The notes: generated by a model not told the origin, from the sequence alone. Shown: positions 17,359 to 27,520, counted from the stretch's first letter. The stretch: DNA of 64,000 bases from Halomonas sp. SpR8 (GCF_031010195.1 NZ_JAUAMC010000003.1:496001-560000), one strand, 5' to 3'. Program-made: numbers and translations.

Positions 17359-18999
17359 GTGGATAACCACGATGAAAAGCGCCCTCCTGAAGAGCCAGTC
17401 TCTGAGGGTATACCGTCGCCAGATGGTCCAGCGAATTTGATTGATACCGATTATGTCATCGGCCAAGACAACATCACCACCAATACCATGGGTCTAAATT
17501 TAGACCTGCACGGCAAGGTATTTACCATTTCGTCCGTGGTGGTGTTGCTGTTTGTAATACTGACGCTGGCGTTGCAAGACACCATCGCACCGATATATGA
17601 CGCCATTTTCGGTTTCTTGACAGGCAATTTGGCCTGGTTCTTTATTTTAGCGGCAAATATATTCGTTATTTTATGCATTGGCTTGATCTTCTCGCCGCTA
17701 GGTAAAATCCGCATTGGTGGTGCTAATGCCAAACCCGATTTTACTTATATGGGCTGGTTTTCAATGCTATTTGCCGCGGGCATGGGCATTGGCCTGATGT
17801 TCTTCGGTGTTAACGAGCCGTTGACCCACTTTGGCACCGCCTTTGACGGTGGCAGTTGGGCACCGCTTGGTGGCGCCGAGGGCGATGCTGAAGGTGCTGC
17901 AGCGCTGGGCATGGCGGCGACTATCTTTCATTGGGGCCTTCATCCATGGGCGATTTACGCGGTTGTTGCGCTTTCACTGGCACTGTTCTCGTTCAATAAG
18001 GGTCTGCCGCTCTCCATGCGCTCTGTGTTCTATCCCATTCTGGGTGAGCGCGTTTGGGGCTGGCCGGGTCACGTGATTGATATCCTGGCGGTATTTGCCA
18101 CGCTGTTTGGTTTGGCTACCTCTCTTGGGCTAGGTGCTACCCAGGCTGCAGCGGGCCTAACCTATCTGTTTGGCGCGCCGGAAAGTGATATAACCATGAT
18201 CCTGTTGATCATCGGCATTACGATGATTGCCATCGGCTCAATCGTTGCGGGGGTTGATAAGGGCGTACAGCTACTCTCCAAAATCAACATTATCCTGGCG
18301 GCCATACTCCTTTTCTTTGTAATTGCGGTTGGCCCTACACTATTAATTGCTACCGGCTTTTTTGAGAATCTGTGGAATTATGCGGTTCATCTGCCGGCGC
18401 TATCTAATCCGTTTGGTCGTGAAGACGCCAACTTCAGCCAAGGCTGGACGGCCTTCTACTGGGCCTGGTGGATCTCATGGTCTCCATACGTCGGTATGTT
18501 TATCGCCCGTGTTTCTCGTGGCCGCACCGTGCGTGAGTTTCTCGTCTCGGTAATGCTGGTGCCGTCCACAGTATCTGTATTGTGGATGACCACCTTTGGC
18601 GGCACGGCAATTGATCAGTATGTGAGTCAGGGTATTGAGGCCGTACGTGATGCTGGTGTCGATCTGCAGCTATTCATAATGCTGGAGCAACTACCGCTCT
18701 CACAAATCACCTCATTCGTCGCCATCGTGCTGGTGATCGTGTTCTTCGTGACCTCTTCTGACTCCGGCTCGCTGGTCATTGACTCCATTACAGCGGGCGG
18801 CAAGGTAGATGCACCGACGCCACAACGTGTGTTCTGGGCGATCATTGAAGGCGCGATTGCAATTGCGCTGCTACTGGGTGGCGGCTTAACCGCACTGCAA
18901 ACCATGGCGGTATCAACCGGCTTCCCGTTCACGATCATTTTGCTGGTGGCATGTTATGCGATCATCAAAGGATTGATGAGCGAGCCAAAAGCCGTCTAG
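17359..18999 (+). CDS. BCCT-family betaine/carnitine/choline-type transporter
   Basis: A 12-TM secondary carrier (546 aa). A 60-residue acidic cytoplasmic N-terminus precedes the first helix. The GMGIGLMFFGVNEPLTHF motif (TM3) and the Trp-rich WAWWISWSPYVGMFIARVSRGR stretch (TM8) are diagnostic; GMGIG is the form found in sodium-coupled betaine carriers such as BetP, whereas proton-coupled choline carriers differ there. Start choice: GTG at 17359 has AGAGAGG five bases upstream, while the ATG at 17287 would add an unusual hydrophobic leader. A TATAAT lies at 17195-17200 with a weak -35. Its place right after proVWX suggests a second, separately transcribed osmoprotectant importer. Confidence 0.92.
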   Translation: MDNHDEKRPPEEPVSEGIPSPDGPANLIDTDYVIGQDNITTNTMGLNLDLHGKVFTISSVVVLLFVILTLALQDTIAPIYDAIFGFLTGNLAWFFILAANIFVILCIGLIFSPLGKIRIGGANAKPDFTYMGWFSMLFAAGMGIGLMFFGVNEPLTHFGTAFDGGSWAPLGGAEGDAEGAAALGMAATIFHWGLHPWAIYAVVALSLALFSFNKGLPLSMRSVFYPILGERVWGWPGHVIDILAVFATLFGLATSLGLGATQAAAGLTYLFGAPESDITMILLIIGITMIAIGSIVAGVDKGVQLLSKINIILAAILLFFVIAVGPTLLIATGFFENLWNYAVHLPALSNPFGREDANFSQGWTAFYWAWWISWSPYVGMFIARVSRGRTVREFLVSVMLVPSTVSVLWMTTFGGTAIDQYVSQGIEAVRDAGVDLQLFIMLEQLPLSQITSFVAIVLVIVFFVTSSDSGSLVIDSITAGGKVDAPTPQRVFWAIIEGAIAIALLLGGGLTALQTMAVSTGFPFTIILLVACYAIIKGLMSEPKAV

Positions 19000-19011
19000 C
19001 AATGCTTATAA

Positions 19012-19065
19012 CGACACTTAGTTTAAAACCGACACTCAGCTTTAAACCGGCAATCCGTTTAAAAC
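19012..19065 (+). repeat. Three 18-bp imperfect tandem repeats after the BCCT gene
   Basis: Units CGACACTTAGTTTAAAAC, CGACACTCAGCTTTAAAC and CGGCAATCCGTTTAAAAC lie between the BCCT stop and its terminator. The first two are the most alike; the TTTAAA core is kept in all. Confidence 0.8.
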
Positions 19066-19080
19066 TAGGTAAGTAGGCAA

Positions 19081-19111
19081 ACGGGCAACCCACTGGGTTG
19101 CCCGTTTTTTT
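19081..19111 (+). terminator. Rho-independent terminator of the BCCT gene
   Basis: Perfect 11-bp stem ACGGGCAACCC / GGGTTGCCCGT with loop ACT, ending in a T7 run. Confidence 0.95.
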
Positions 19112-19152
19112 ATGCGCTTCAATACCAGACGACCTTCAATACCCCATGGCCT

Positions 19153-19878
19153 TCAGCACCAAATGTCTTTCAGTGGCGTATCGGGTCGGTAGTGCGTGGC
19201 AATTTGTGCTTGTAATAATTCCGCGGTTGCCAGCGCGTCGACCAGGGCATGGTGCCCTTGATACGCAGGCAAGCCATAGCGTTCTCGACTAGCGTGCAGG
19301 CGTATAGAAACCGGCGGGCGGCCCAGCCAGCGACGAAAACGCGCCCACAACGTTTGTCGATGCAGCCTTGCTTCCAGTGACATGGTATCAATCATTGGAA
19401 ATAGCACCCCTTCCCCCCGGCGGGCCTTCACCGCCGCATCCAAAAACGGCCTCTCAATATTACGAAAATGCACTACCACCAAATGGCCGGCTAGCTGCAC
19501 CAGCAGCTCGTCCAGGATCGCTTCTAAATCCGGTGCCTGAGCAATCTCCGAGTGGGTAATGTGATGATAGGTAATGGAAGCCTCATCGAGCGGCCGGGAA
19601 GGATTGACCACCCAGTAACGACGCTCGGCCAGCTTGATACGATGTAACGTAAAGGGCACGATCCCGATGCTGACAATGGCGTGACGGCGCTCATCAAGCC
19701 CCGTGGTTTCCATATCCAGCGCTACCATCGGCACCTCAGAGATAGGCGTTTCGGGGTCAGGCAACGGCGTGTCATAGAATTGCTGAATAGCCTGAGAGCC
19801 GGCCCGCCGTGCTCGTTGAGCCATATAGCCTGCCCAGTCGGTCTGGGTGATCTTTTGACGTGGACGTATACCGTACAT
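19153..19878 (-). CDS. DnaQ-like 3'-5' exonuclease (DEDDh)
   Basis: A 241-aa protein whose exonuclease fold starts near residue 50. Exo I is DMETTG (Asp55, Glu57), Exo II is the HFRNIERPFLD segment, and Exo III is HHALVDALATAEL with the His and Asp of the DEDDh class. The N-terminal 48 residues are basic and of no known domain. It starts one base after the stop of the cNMP/CBS/DUF294 gene and so is co-translated with it. This gene pair is a recurring one in gammaproteobacteria; its DNA or RNA substrate is not known to me. Confidence 0.9.
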   Translation of the reverse strand: MYGIRPRQKITQTDWAGYMAQRARRAGSQAIQQFYDTPLPDPETPISEVPMVALDMETTGLDERRHAIVSIGIVPFTLHRIKLAERRYWVVNPSRPLDEASITYHHITHSEIAQAPDLEAILDELLVQLAGHLVVVHFRNIERPFLDAAVKARRGEGVLFPMIDTMSLEARLHRQTLWARFRRWLGRPPVSIRLHASRERYGLPAYQGHHALVDALATAELLQAQIATHYRPDTPLKDIWC

Positions 19879-19879
19879 C

Positions 19880-21790
19880 TTAGCGCCCCGACCGCTGTGC
19901 AGGCATTGGGTAACGGTACTTCAGAAACTTTTGCGCGTTACTCAGCACCTGAAAGGCATCTTTGAGGGTGTGGCGCTCACTATCCGCAACGTTTTCGGGC
20001 TCGATATTGTTATCTGGTAGACGATCTTCCTGCAGATCGATCATATGATGACGCACCCGCGACATGCATAAAAACTCAAACGCGTAGCTGAGCTTATCGC
20101 TCATACCGTTCGCCAAGAGCTGGGTCTTACTGATGTCATTCAAGCGCTGAAAGGAGTTTTGCGCTTTGGAGCCGCAGGCCAAAGCGTGAATACGCACTAA
20201 ATCGACCATGGGTGCAGTACCGCGGCGTTTGAGGTTGATGGAATTGTTGTGCTTGCCGTCCTGCTCCATCACAAAGGTGCGGAAAAACCCTAGCGGCGGT
20301 GTGCGGTTTAAAGCATTACGCGCCATCGCGGCCAAAAATAGCGGTGACTGCGGTGCCGTCTGTGCGATCAAATCCTGCAGTATCTCCACATAAATATCTT
20401 CGCCATAACAGCTATCTAAATCAAAGAAAATCGAACTGTGTAGCAAGCGTTCTGGTGTTGGGTTGGCCATCCAATCCAGGAAGTAACCTTTCCAAACGCT
20501 CAGCGGCTGACGCCATTGGCTGTTGGTCGCCATGACATCGCCTTTACAATAGGTGTAACCGCAGGCATCTAAACCATCGCTGACTATTTTTGCTAGGGCG
20601 TAAAAATAGTCATCATGCTGCTCAGGGTCGAAATCATCGGAGAGGATCAGTGCATTATCCTGGTCGGTCACAATACTCTGCTCATTGCGCGCCATGGAGC
20701 CGTTGACCATAAAGCAATACGGAACAGGCGGCGGGCCAAGCTCCTCTTCGGCCATTTCCAGCAATCGCCGTGTAAAGCTACGCCCGATGGTAGAGAGCGC
20801 GCTGCCTACCATCTGTGAGTTCGCATCCTCTTGTACCATACGAACAAACGCAGCCCGCACATCCGGCGCAAGGCGTGCCAGCCCCTGAATGCTGGGCTGA
20901 TTAAATATATTAGTAACCAAATAAAGACCGCTATGGGTCTCGTATCGGATGATATCGGAGAGGTGCACCACACCCACCGGGCGCTGACGATAGAGCACCG
21001 GCAGGTGGTGAACGTTACTGCGCAACATCGTGAGCATCGCTTCATAAACAGAGGCGTCCGACTGAATCGTGATTAGCCGGGAAGAAACGACCTCACTTAC
21101 CGGTGTTTGTGACGATAGCCCTTCCGCTACAACGCGAGTACGAAAATCATGGTCAGTGAGGATGCCGCACATCTGCCAAGCTTGGCCTTCGCTATCTTTA
21201 AAACTATAGCGTGGATTATCGCTGCCCTCTTTTAGTACCAGTAGCGCAGAGGCTTGGGCTTCACTCATCTGTTGTGCCGCCAATTGCAAACTGGTAGAGG
21301 CTTCAACCATCACCGGGTAGCGGGTTAGTAGCTTGCGTATCCGGGTGACCATCATTTCGTTGGATTTCTTCTGCTGCTCGGCGGCAGTTTCTAACCGAGG
21401 ACGCTCCAACTCGACAAAATCAGCAAAATGATCATCCTCTTCACACAACCGTTGGAACACCGCCTTAGGGATAAAGTAGATAAGGGTATCTTCAATCGCT
21501 TGGGCGGGAAAACGCACCTTATGGTTCCGCAGCAGGCTGAAATGTCCAAAAATATCGCCTTCGCCCAAACGATTGTATAGCTCCCCCTGGCTGCGGTAGA
21601 CCTCTACAGCACCACTGCGGATGTAGCACAGCTCTTCAAGCATCTCGTTGAGCACTAAAATATGGCTGCCCGTTTTGAAGTAGCTAACTTCCACCTGCTC
21701 AGCAATGGCATCAAGCAGATCATCCGACAGCCCATCAAAAGGGGGAAAACGTCCCATATGCTGACGTATTTCTAACAATTCGACATCCAT
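19880..21790 (-). CDS. cNMP-binding / CBS-pair / DUF294 nucleotidyltransferase-like signalling protein
   Basis: A 636-aa soluble multidomain protein. Residues about 12-125 form a cyclic-nucleotide-binding beta-roll (SGAVEVY, GDIFGHFSLL); 165-290 a CBS pair; 300-480 a DUF294 nucleotidyltransferase-like domain with GSMARNEQSIVTDQDNAL, the G-S and D-x-D pattern of GlnD-type transferases; 490-636 the DUF294 C-terminal helical domain. The architecture suggests a sensor of nucleotides that modifies a partner. It is first in a two-gene operon with the exonuclease. The reaction and target are unknown. Confidence 0.92.
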   Translation of the reverse strand: MDVELLEIRQHMGRFPPFDGLSDDLLDAIAEQVEVSYFKTGSHILVLNEMLEELCYIRSGAVEVYRSQGELYNRLGEGDIFGHFSLLRNHKVRFPAQAIEDTLIYFIPKAVFQRLCEEDDHFADFVELERPRLETAAEQQKKSNEMMVTRIRKLLTRYPVMVEASTSLQLAAQQMSEAQASALLVLKEGSDNPRYSFKDSEGQAWQMCGILTDHDFRTRVVAEGLSSQTPVSEVVSSRLITIQSDASVYEAMLTMLRSNVHHLPVLYRQRPVGVVHLSDIIRYETHSGLYLVTNIFNQPSIQGLARLAPDVRAAFVRMVQEDANSQMVGSALSTIGRSFTRRLLEMAEEELGPPPVPYCFMVNGSMARNEQSIVTDQDNALILSDDFDPEQHDDYFYALAKIVSDGLDACGYTYCKGDVMATNSQWRQPLSVWKGYFLDWMANPTPERLLHSSIFFDLDSCYGEDIYVEILQDLIAQTAPQSPLFLAAMARNALNRTPPLGFFRTFVMEQDGKHNNSINLKRRGTAPMVDLVRIHALACGSKAQNSFQRLNDISKTQLLANGMSDKLSYAFEFLCMSRVRHHMIDLQEDRLPDNNIEPENVADSERHTLKDAFQVLSNAQKFLKYRYPMPAQRSGR

Positions 21791-21820
21791 ACGGACTCCT
21801 CGGGCGTGTCAGAATACATA

Positions 21821-21854
21821 GTCTAAAGTGTGGCGTGGTCTAAAGTGTGGCGTG
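21821..21854. repeat. 17-bp perfect tandem duplication upstream of the DUF294 gene
   Basis: GTCTAAAGTGTGGCGTG twice, head to tail without spacer, 31 bases upstream of the DUF294 protein start. It lies in the likely promoter or leader of that operon. Confidence 0.92.
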
Positions 21855-21913
21855 AAGGTTAAGTTAGGTAAACCCCAGCAAGCATGATAAAGGTAGCGGT
21901 AAGCTGAAAACCA

Positions 21914-21946
21914 CAAAAAAAGCCCGGTGCAGTTTTGCACCGGGCT
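21914..21946 (-). terminator. Rho-independent terminator of the DUF4168 gene
   Basis: Perfect 11-bp stem AGCCCGGTGCA / TGCACCGGGCT with loop GTTT; on the minus strand it is followed by a run of T. It lies 36 bases past the DUF4168 stop. Confidence 0.93.
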
Positions 21947-21981
21947 CTGATAGCCATGACTATGCTGGCGTTAATTACGCT

Positions 21982-22374
21982 TTAGGATTGGCCGGCCATT
22001 TCCTGTACACGCTGCATCATTTCAGGGTCTTGCTGAATGGATTGACCAATGGCGTTGAAGGTATCAACATCTAGGCCGCTGTCTTCAACCACTTCAATCA
22101 TGCGGTCGTTGGCTTCAGTGCGCACTTCCTGCTGCGCAGACTCATCTTCTGCATCCTGCAGACGCTGGGTATATTCTTGAGAAATAACGGCAATTTCTTG
22201 AGAAGCATCGGCAAACTGCTGGAGCTGGTCATCAGAAAAATCTTGGGCAGGTGCTGCTTGCTGGGTAGCCATGGGATCTTGTGCAGAACCTTGCTCTTGC
22301 TGGGCGTGGGCAGTAGCCGTCATCAGACCAGTAGCGAGCAGGGCAGCAGAGAACAGAGCAGTCATACGTTGCAT
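21982..22374 (-). CDS. DUF4168-family exported protein
   Basis: A 130-aa exported protein. Signal peptide residues 1-24 (TATAHA before QQEQG), a Gln/Ala-rich linker, then the DUF4168 core FSDDQLQQFADASQEIAVISQEYTQR and a C-terminal helical part ending QRVQEMAGQS. The ATG at 22374 is used because it gives a standard signal peptide and has GAGG nine bases upstream; an ORF start 66 bases earlier has neither. It is small, helical and very acidic. No function is established for the family that I can state. Confidence 0.85.
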   Translation of the reverse strand: MQRMTALFSAALLATGLMTATAHAQQEQGSAQDPMATQQAAPAQDFSDDQLQQFADASQEIAVISQEYTQRLQDAEDESAQQEVRTEANDRMIEVVEDSGLDVDTFNAIGQSIQQDPEMMQRVQEMAGQS

Positions 22375-22523
22375 AGTTAAAACCTCAATGTTGCGTTGTG
22401 TATGTGCCCACTGTGACGCATCAATCTCAAGCAGGTTCAAACTATTATGTAAAAGTTAGTAACAAAAAGAACTTTATGTATCTAAAACTCAACGCAGCAT
22501 GCCACCTCGGAAATACAATAGCA

Positions 22524-23441
22524 ATGTTATTCAATAAGTTACGATTTTATGACTTAACCTCACTCGGCTTGGCAGCCATGCCTATTCTTTTTGTTCTACT
22601 TTGGAGCACGGGATTTATCGGCGCTAAATTTGGCCTGCCTTATGCTGAACCCTTCACGTTTTTATTTATTCGCTTTGCATTAACGCTACTGCTGTTAATC
22701 CCATTGGTGATAGTCATGCGTATTCCTTGGCCTGCATCGCCCATGTTATGGACACATATCGCCATATCGGGTTTTCTAGTTCATGGAGCCTACCTGGGAG
22801 GTGTTTTCTATGGCATCTACTTGGGAATGCCAGCAGGCTTAGCGGCACTGCTGGTGGGTCTGCAACCGCTGCTAACCGCTGCTTTTGCCGGACCACTATT
22901 AGGCGAGCAGCTTATGCGTCGACAGTGGTCGGGGCTGGCATTTGGGTTAATCGGGATCAGTTTAGTACTTGGCAGTAAGCTAGAGATCGGTGAATCACTC
23001 TTCGATGGCTTTGGCATCAGTGCATTGCTGTGCGTCACTGCAGCCTTGGTAGGCATCTCACTGGGTACGCTTTATCAAAAAAGATACTGTACCAGTATGC
23101 CGCTGCTCTCTGGGGCGGTTATTCAATATCTCGCTGCGGGGGCACTACTCGGCAGTGGCGCCTTGCTGTTTGAGAGTCGCCAAGTGGAGTGGAGTAGCAC
23201 CTTTGCACTGACACTAGGTTGGCTGGTATTGATTCTTTCGATTGCCGCTATCCTGTTACTCATGACCTTGATTAAAAAGGGGGAAGCCTCACGGGTTGCA
23301 AGTCTTTTTTATCTTGTACCACCGGTCACTGCGCTACAGGCGTGGTGGTTATTTGACGAACGTCTCCCCTTACTGGGGCTAGTAGGGATGTTGATCGCTA
23401 TCATCGGGGTGGTGATGGCTATTCGTAAACCCGCAAAATAA
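22524..23441 (+). CDS. DMT-superfamily transporter (EamA family)
   Basis: A 305-aa inner-membrane protein with ten hydrophobic segments in two EamA repeats. ILFVLLWSTGFIGAKFGLPYAEPFTFLFIRF at the start and the second repeat near residue 155 are typical of the RhaT/EamA drug-metabolite group. The start is uncertain: ATG codons at 22479, 22524 and 22578 are in frame without a strong ribosome site; 22524 gives the usual family length. Substrate unknown. The 5' part is more A/T-rich than its neighbours. It ends 20 bases from the convergent mtgA gene. Confidence 0.88.
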   Translation: MLFNKLRFYDLTSLGLAAMPILFVLLWSTGFIGAKFGLPYAEPFTFLFIRFALTLLLLIPLVIVMRIPWPASPMLWTHIAISGFLVHGAYLGGVFYGIYLGMPAGLAALLVGLQPLLTAAFAGPLLGEQLMRRQWSGLAFGLIGISLVLGSKLEIGESLFDGFGISALLCVTAALVGISLGTLYQKRYCTSMPLLSGAVIQYLAAGALLGSGALLFESRQVEWSSTFALTLGWLVLILSIAAILLLMTLIKKGEASRVASLFYLVPPVTALQAWWLFDERLPLLGLVGMLIAIIGVVMAIRKPAK

Positions 23442-23461
23442 GTCGCTATAACCTAACAAAT

Positions 23462-24178
23462 TTACAAATGCTCTAAATAATCCGCGCCGCCTAAGTTACG
23501 CATTTGCTGGCGTATCCACTGGCTACGCCGCTCGACTTGCGCATCGGGCCGAGCGGCGCTGCGGGTTAGCGGACTGGGTAGAATAGCCGCCAGTAGACTA
23601 GCCTGACGCTCGGTAAGCGAGCTGGAAGAGGCACCGAAATAGTGCTGAGCAGCGGCTTCTAACCCAAACACGCCGCGATCCCACTCGGCGACGTTAAGAT
23701 AGACTTCCAGAATGCGCTGCTTACTCCAGAGTATCTCGATCAACAGCGTAAACCACGCCTCCACCCCCTTCCGCGTCCAGCTTCGGCCTGTCCATAGAAA
23801 CACGTTCTTGGCCGTTTGCTGGCTCAAAGTGCTGGCCCCGCGTAGTCGCCCGCCGTCTTGGCTCGCCTGCAACGCGCGGCGTAGCTCAACCAGATCAAAC
23901 CCACTATGGTGCGGGAAGCGCTGATCCTCGGAGGCAATCACTGCCAGCTTGGCGTTTACAGAGAGCGAATCCCAACCGCGCCACTCGTGCTGTATGTTGA
24001 TCGGCTCACTGTTGACCCAACTCTGTATTTTGCGCTCGACCATGACCATTGAGCCGGGTGGGGGGACGACACGAAACAGCAGTACCAGCGCGACTGACAG
24101 CAGCACAAACGCTAAAACGCCACGCCAAATAATCCGCCATAGTAGACGCATAAAACGGCGCAGCGAGCGATTGAGCAT
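23462..24178 (-). CDS. mtgA: Monofunctional biosynthetic peptidoglycan transglycosylase
   Basis: A 238-aa GT51 enzyme that polymerises lipid II glycan strands. One membrane anchor (about 15-36) precedes the catalytic domain: motif 1 EDQRFPHHSGFD with the catalytic Glu, motif 2 GASTLSQQTAKN, motif 3 RKGVEAW, and KQRILEVYLNVAEWDRGVFG. There is no transpeptidase domain, which separates it from class A PBPs. TAAGGATAACGGG precedes the ATG. It starts 10 bases after the S-formylglutathione hydrolase stop and is probably carried on the same transcript, a fortuitous link in function. Confidence 0.96.
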   Translation of the reverse strand: MLNRSLRRFMRLLWRIIWRGVLAFVLLSVALVLLFRVVPPPGSMVMVERKIQSWVNSEPINIQHEWRGWDSLSVNAKLAVIASEDQRFPHHSGFDLVELRRALQASQDGGRLRGASTLSQQTAKNVFLWTGRSWTRKGVEAWFTLLIEILWSKQRILEVYLNVAEWDRGVFGLEAAAQHYFGASSSSLTERQASLLAAILPSPLTRSAARPDAQVERRSQWIRQQMRNLGGADYLEHL

Positions 24179-24188
24179 CCCGTTATCC

Positions 24189-25043
24189 TTAACGCTTCAA
24201 GAGGTGGTCTGCATGATACCGCAGGTGATCCTCAATGAACGAGGCAATGAAGAAGTAACTGTGATCATAGCCCGGCTGGCGACGCAGCGTAAGCGGATGG
24301 TCGTGCTGCTCACAAACGGCCTCTAAACGCTCAGGCTGAAGCTGCTCTTCCAGGAATTGATCCGCTTCGCCTTGGTCGATAAATAGCCGCTGGCGTGATG
24401 CCCCATTGGCGACCAGTTCGCAGGCGTCATATTGGCGCCAGCGTGACTGATCTTCGCCTAGGTAAGCGGTAAACGCCTGTTGCCCCCAGGGGCTATTCAT
24501 CGGGTTGACCACCGGCGAAAAGGCCGATACCGAGCGGAAACGCCCAGGATGACGCAGCGCCAGAATCAATGCGCCATGCCCACCCATCGAGTGCCCACTA
24601 ATAGATTCACGACCATTAACCGGAAAGTGCTGACGCACCACTGAGGGCAGCTCCTCAATCACATAATCGTACATACGATAATGAGATTTCCACGGCGACT
24701 CGGTGGCGTTGACATAAAACCCAGCCCCGGAGCCCAAATCAAAGCTTTCGTGTTCGCCGGGCAAGTCTGTGCCCCGTGGGCTGGTGTCAGGGCAAACAAT
24801 GGCCACCCCCAACTCAGCGGCGATACGATGAGCACCGGCTTTCTGCATAAAGTTTTCGTCGTTACAGGTCAGCCCCGAGAGCCACCACAACAGCGGTACG
24901 CGCTCGTTTTCCGCCTGGGGTGGCAAGTAAACGGCGAAGATCATGTCGCAGTCCAGCGCACGGGAGTAGTGGCGGTAGCGTTTATGCCAGCCACCGAAGC
25001 TACGGTTGGCGGACACCAGTTCTAGCGTTTCACTCATGCTCAT
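24189..25043 (-). CDS. fghA: S-formylglutathione hydrolase
   Basis: A 284-aa alpha/beta-hydrolase of the esterase D family that splits S-formylglutathione to formate and glutathione, the second step of glutathione-dependent formaldehyde detoxification. The N-terminus SANRSFGGWHKRYRH, the CVYLPP-like FAVYLPP, LTCNDENFMQKAGA and the nucleophile elbow GHSMGGHG with the catalytic Ser are all diagnostic; the catalytic His is in GYDHSYFFIA. AAAGGA precedes the chosen ATG; a second ATG six bases on is possible. It lies downstream of the class III alcohol dehydrogenase gene that makes its substrate, separated by a structured repeat. Confidence 0.95.
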   Translation of the reverse strand: MSMSETLELVSANRSFGGWHKRYRHYSRALDCDMIFAVYLPPQAENERVPLLWWLSGLTCNDENFMQKAGAHRIAAELGVAIVCPDTSPRGTDLPGEHESFDLGSGAGFYVNATESPWKSHYRMYDYVIEELPSVVRQHFPVNGRESISGHSMGGHGALILALRHPGRFRSVSAFSPVVNPMNSPWGQQAFTAYLGEDQSRWRQYDACELVANGASRQRLFIDQGEADQFLEEQLQPERLEAVCEQHDHPLTLRRQPGYDHSYFFIASFIEDHLRYHADHLLKR

Positions 25044-25184
25044 GGGCAGGTTCCTTTAAATGCAGCAAACGCGGCAGGTGACCCCACCGCGTTTTAAACG
25101 TACTGACTATACTACTTAATAATGCTGGGCCTAGTCATGCTAATGCACAGAGCAAATGGCTGACTGTAAAACTGCCGATAACGG

Positions 25185-25336
25185 AGTGCCAGGGCAGGTT
25201 GTAGCGAGGGGCTTTTGACAGGGCCGGAAAGTATTCCTGACAATTCCGGCATTTCCGCCATCCATGGCGGTCAGATGTCAAAAGTAGCGCCCACGGATGG
25301 GTTCACAGCGCCCTCGCGGAAACCTGCCCTGGCACT
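25185..25336. repeat. 152-bp structured inverted-repeat element between frmA and fghA
   Basis: Outer arms are a perfect 16-bp inverted repeat, AGTGCCAGGGCAGGTT (25185-25200) and its complement (25321-25336). Inside are nested matched blocks GCGAGGG / CCCTCGC (25204-25210, 25311-25317) and CTTTTGACA / TGTCAAAAG (25212-25220, 25276-25284), plus two inner hairpins CCGGAA..TTCCGG (25224-25249) and CCGCCAT-CC-ATGGCGG (25255-25270). This fills most of the 307-bp gap between the two genes; the rest (25044-25184) shows nothing else recognisable. Such nested symmetry suggests a mobile or dispersed intergenic repeat transcribed as a branched RNA. No second copy is seen in this window. Confidence 0.75.
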
Positions 25337-25350
25337 TAGCCGTGCAGAAC

Positions 25351-26571
<1,221 letters not shown>

Positions 26572-26577
26572 TCATAA

Positions 26578-26601
26578 GATTATTGCCACACAGCAACAAT
26601 C
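26578..26601. promoter_or_regulatory. Inverted repeat in the frmA / LysR divergent promoter region
   Basis: GATTATTG and CAACAATC are complementary at seven of eight positions around an 8-base spacer, 22 bases before the LysR start. This could be the operator of the divergent LysR regulator; the assignment rests on position and symmetry only. Confidence 0.35.
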
Positions 26602-26623
26602 ATTATCGATCCAAGGAGTTAGC

Positions 26624-27520
26624 ATGCAGCACTGGAGCCGTATCGAAGCCTTTATCGAGGTAGTCCGCTTAGGCACCTTCTCTGCTGCGGCCCGCCACCT
26701 GAAGGTGTCGACCTCGCATATCAGTCGCCTGATTAGTCAGCTCGAAAACCAGTTGGGCGTACAATTACTTTATCGCACCACCCGACAGATCCGGTTAACC
26801 GATGCAGGTGCCACCTACGTAGAACACTGCCGCCATCTATTCGATGGGCTGCGGGATGCCGAGCAGGCGCTGAGCGAACTCCAGGCCAAGCCCAGCGGAC
26901 TACTTAAACTCACCTCAGCCACGACCTTTGGCGAGCGCTTTATTGCCCCGCTGGTGAATGACTTTCAGTGTTTGCATCCGCAGTTGGATGTTCATATGCA
27001 CTTCACTAACCGCCCGGTGGAACTCATCGAAGAGGGCTACGATATTGCCATTCGGATGGGCGTATTAAAGGATTCCAGCCTCATCGCAAGACGCCTATGT
27101 GACCGCCGGGAGTATATCGTCGGCTCTCAAAGTTACTTTCGCCAAGTACCTCGCCCTCACACTTTGGCTGAACTTAGCCAACACCGCTGTCTGATTGGCT
27201 CACGCCCAAACTGGCTGTTTGAAGTCAACGGCCAGCGCCGTGAAGTGCGCGTAGAGGGTTGCTGGACGGGCAACTCTGGCCCGGCACTGCTGGATGCGGC
27301 ACGCAAAGGACTGGGGCTTGCACAACTGCCGGATTACTACGTCACCCCCTATTTGGCTAGCGGTGAGCTGGTAGCTGTACTTGAGCACTTTCAGCACTAC
27401 GATACTGCCGTTTGGGCGGTTTACCCCCGCCACCGCCATCTGTCGCCCAAAATCCGCCAGTTAGTCGACTACCTGATTGCCAACATTGACAGCTTATTGC
27501 CCAAGAACCCGCTGGCCTAG
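26624..27520 (+). CDS. LysR-family regulator, divergent from frmA
   Basis: A 298-aa LysR-type regulator. The helix-turn-helix (FIEVVRLGTFSAAARHLKVSTSHISRLISQLE) occupies residues 6-40; the ligand-binding domain follows from about 90. The ATG at 26624 has CAAGGAG six bases upstream; upstream in-frame codons are not used. Its closest named relatives are the LysR proteins that sit next to glutathione-dependent formaldehyde dehydrogenase genes in many proteobacteria, so control of frmA-fghA is likely. Effector unknown. Confidence 0.93.
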   Translation: MQHWSRIEAFIEVVRLGTFSAAARHLKVSTSHISRLISQLENQLGVQLLYRTTRQIRLTDAGATYVEHCRHLFDGLRDAEQALSELQAKPSGLLKLTSATTFGERFIAPLVNDFQCLHPQLDVHMHFTNRPVELIEEGYDIAIRMGVLKDSSLIARRLCDRREYIVGSQSYFRQVPRPHTLAELSQHRCLIGSRPNWLFEVNGQRREVRVEGCWTGNSGPALLDAARKGLGLAQLPDYYVTPYLASGELVAVLEHFQHYDTAVWAVYPRHRHLSPKIRQLVDYLIANIDSLLPKNPLA

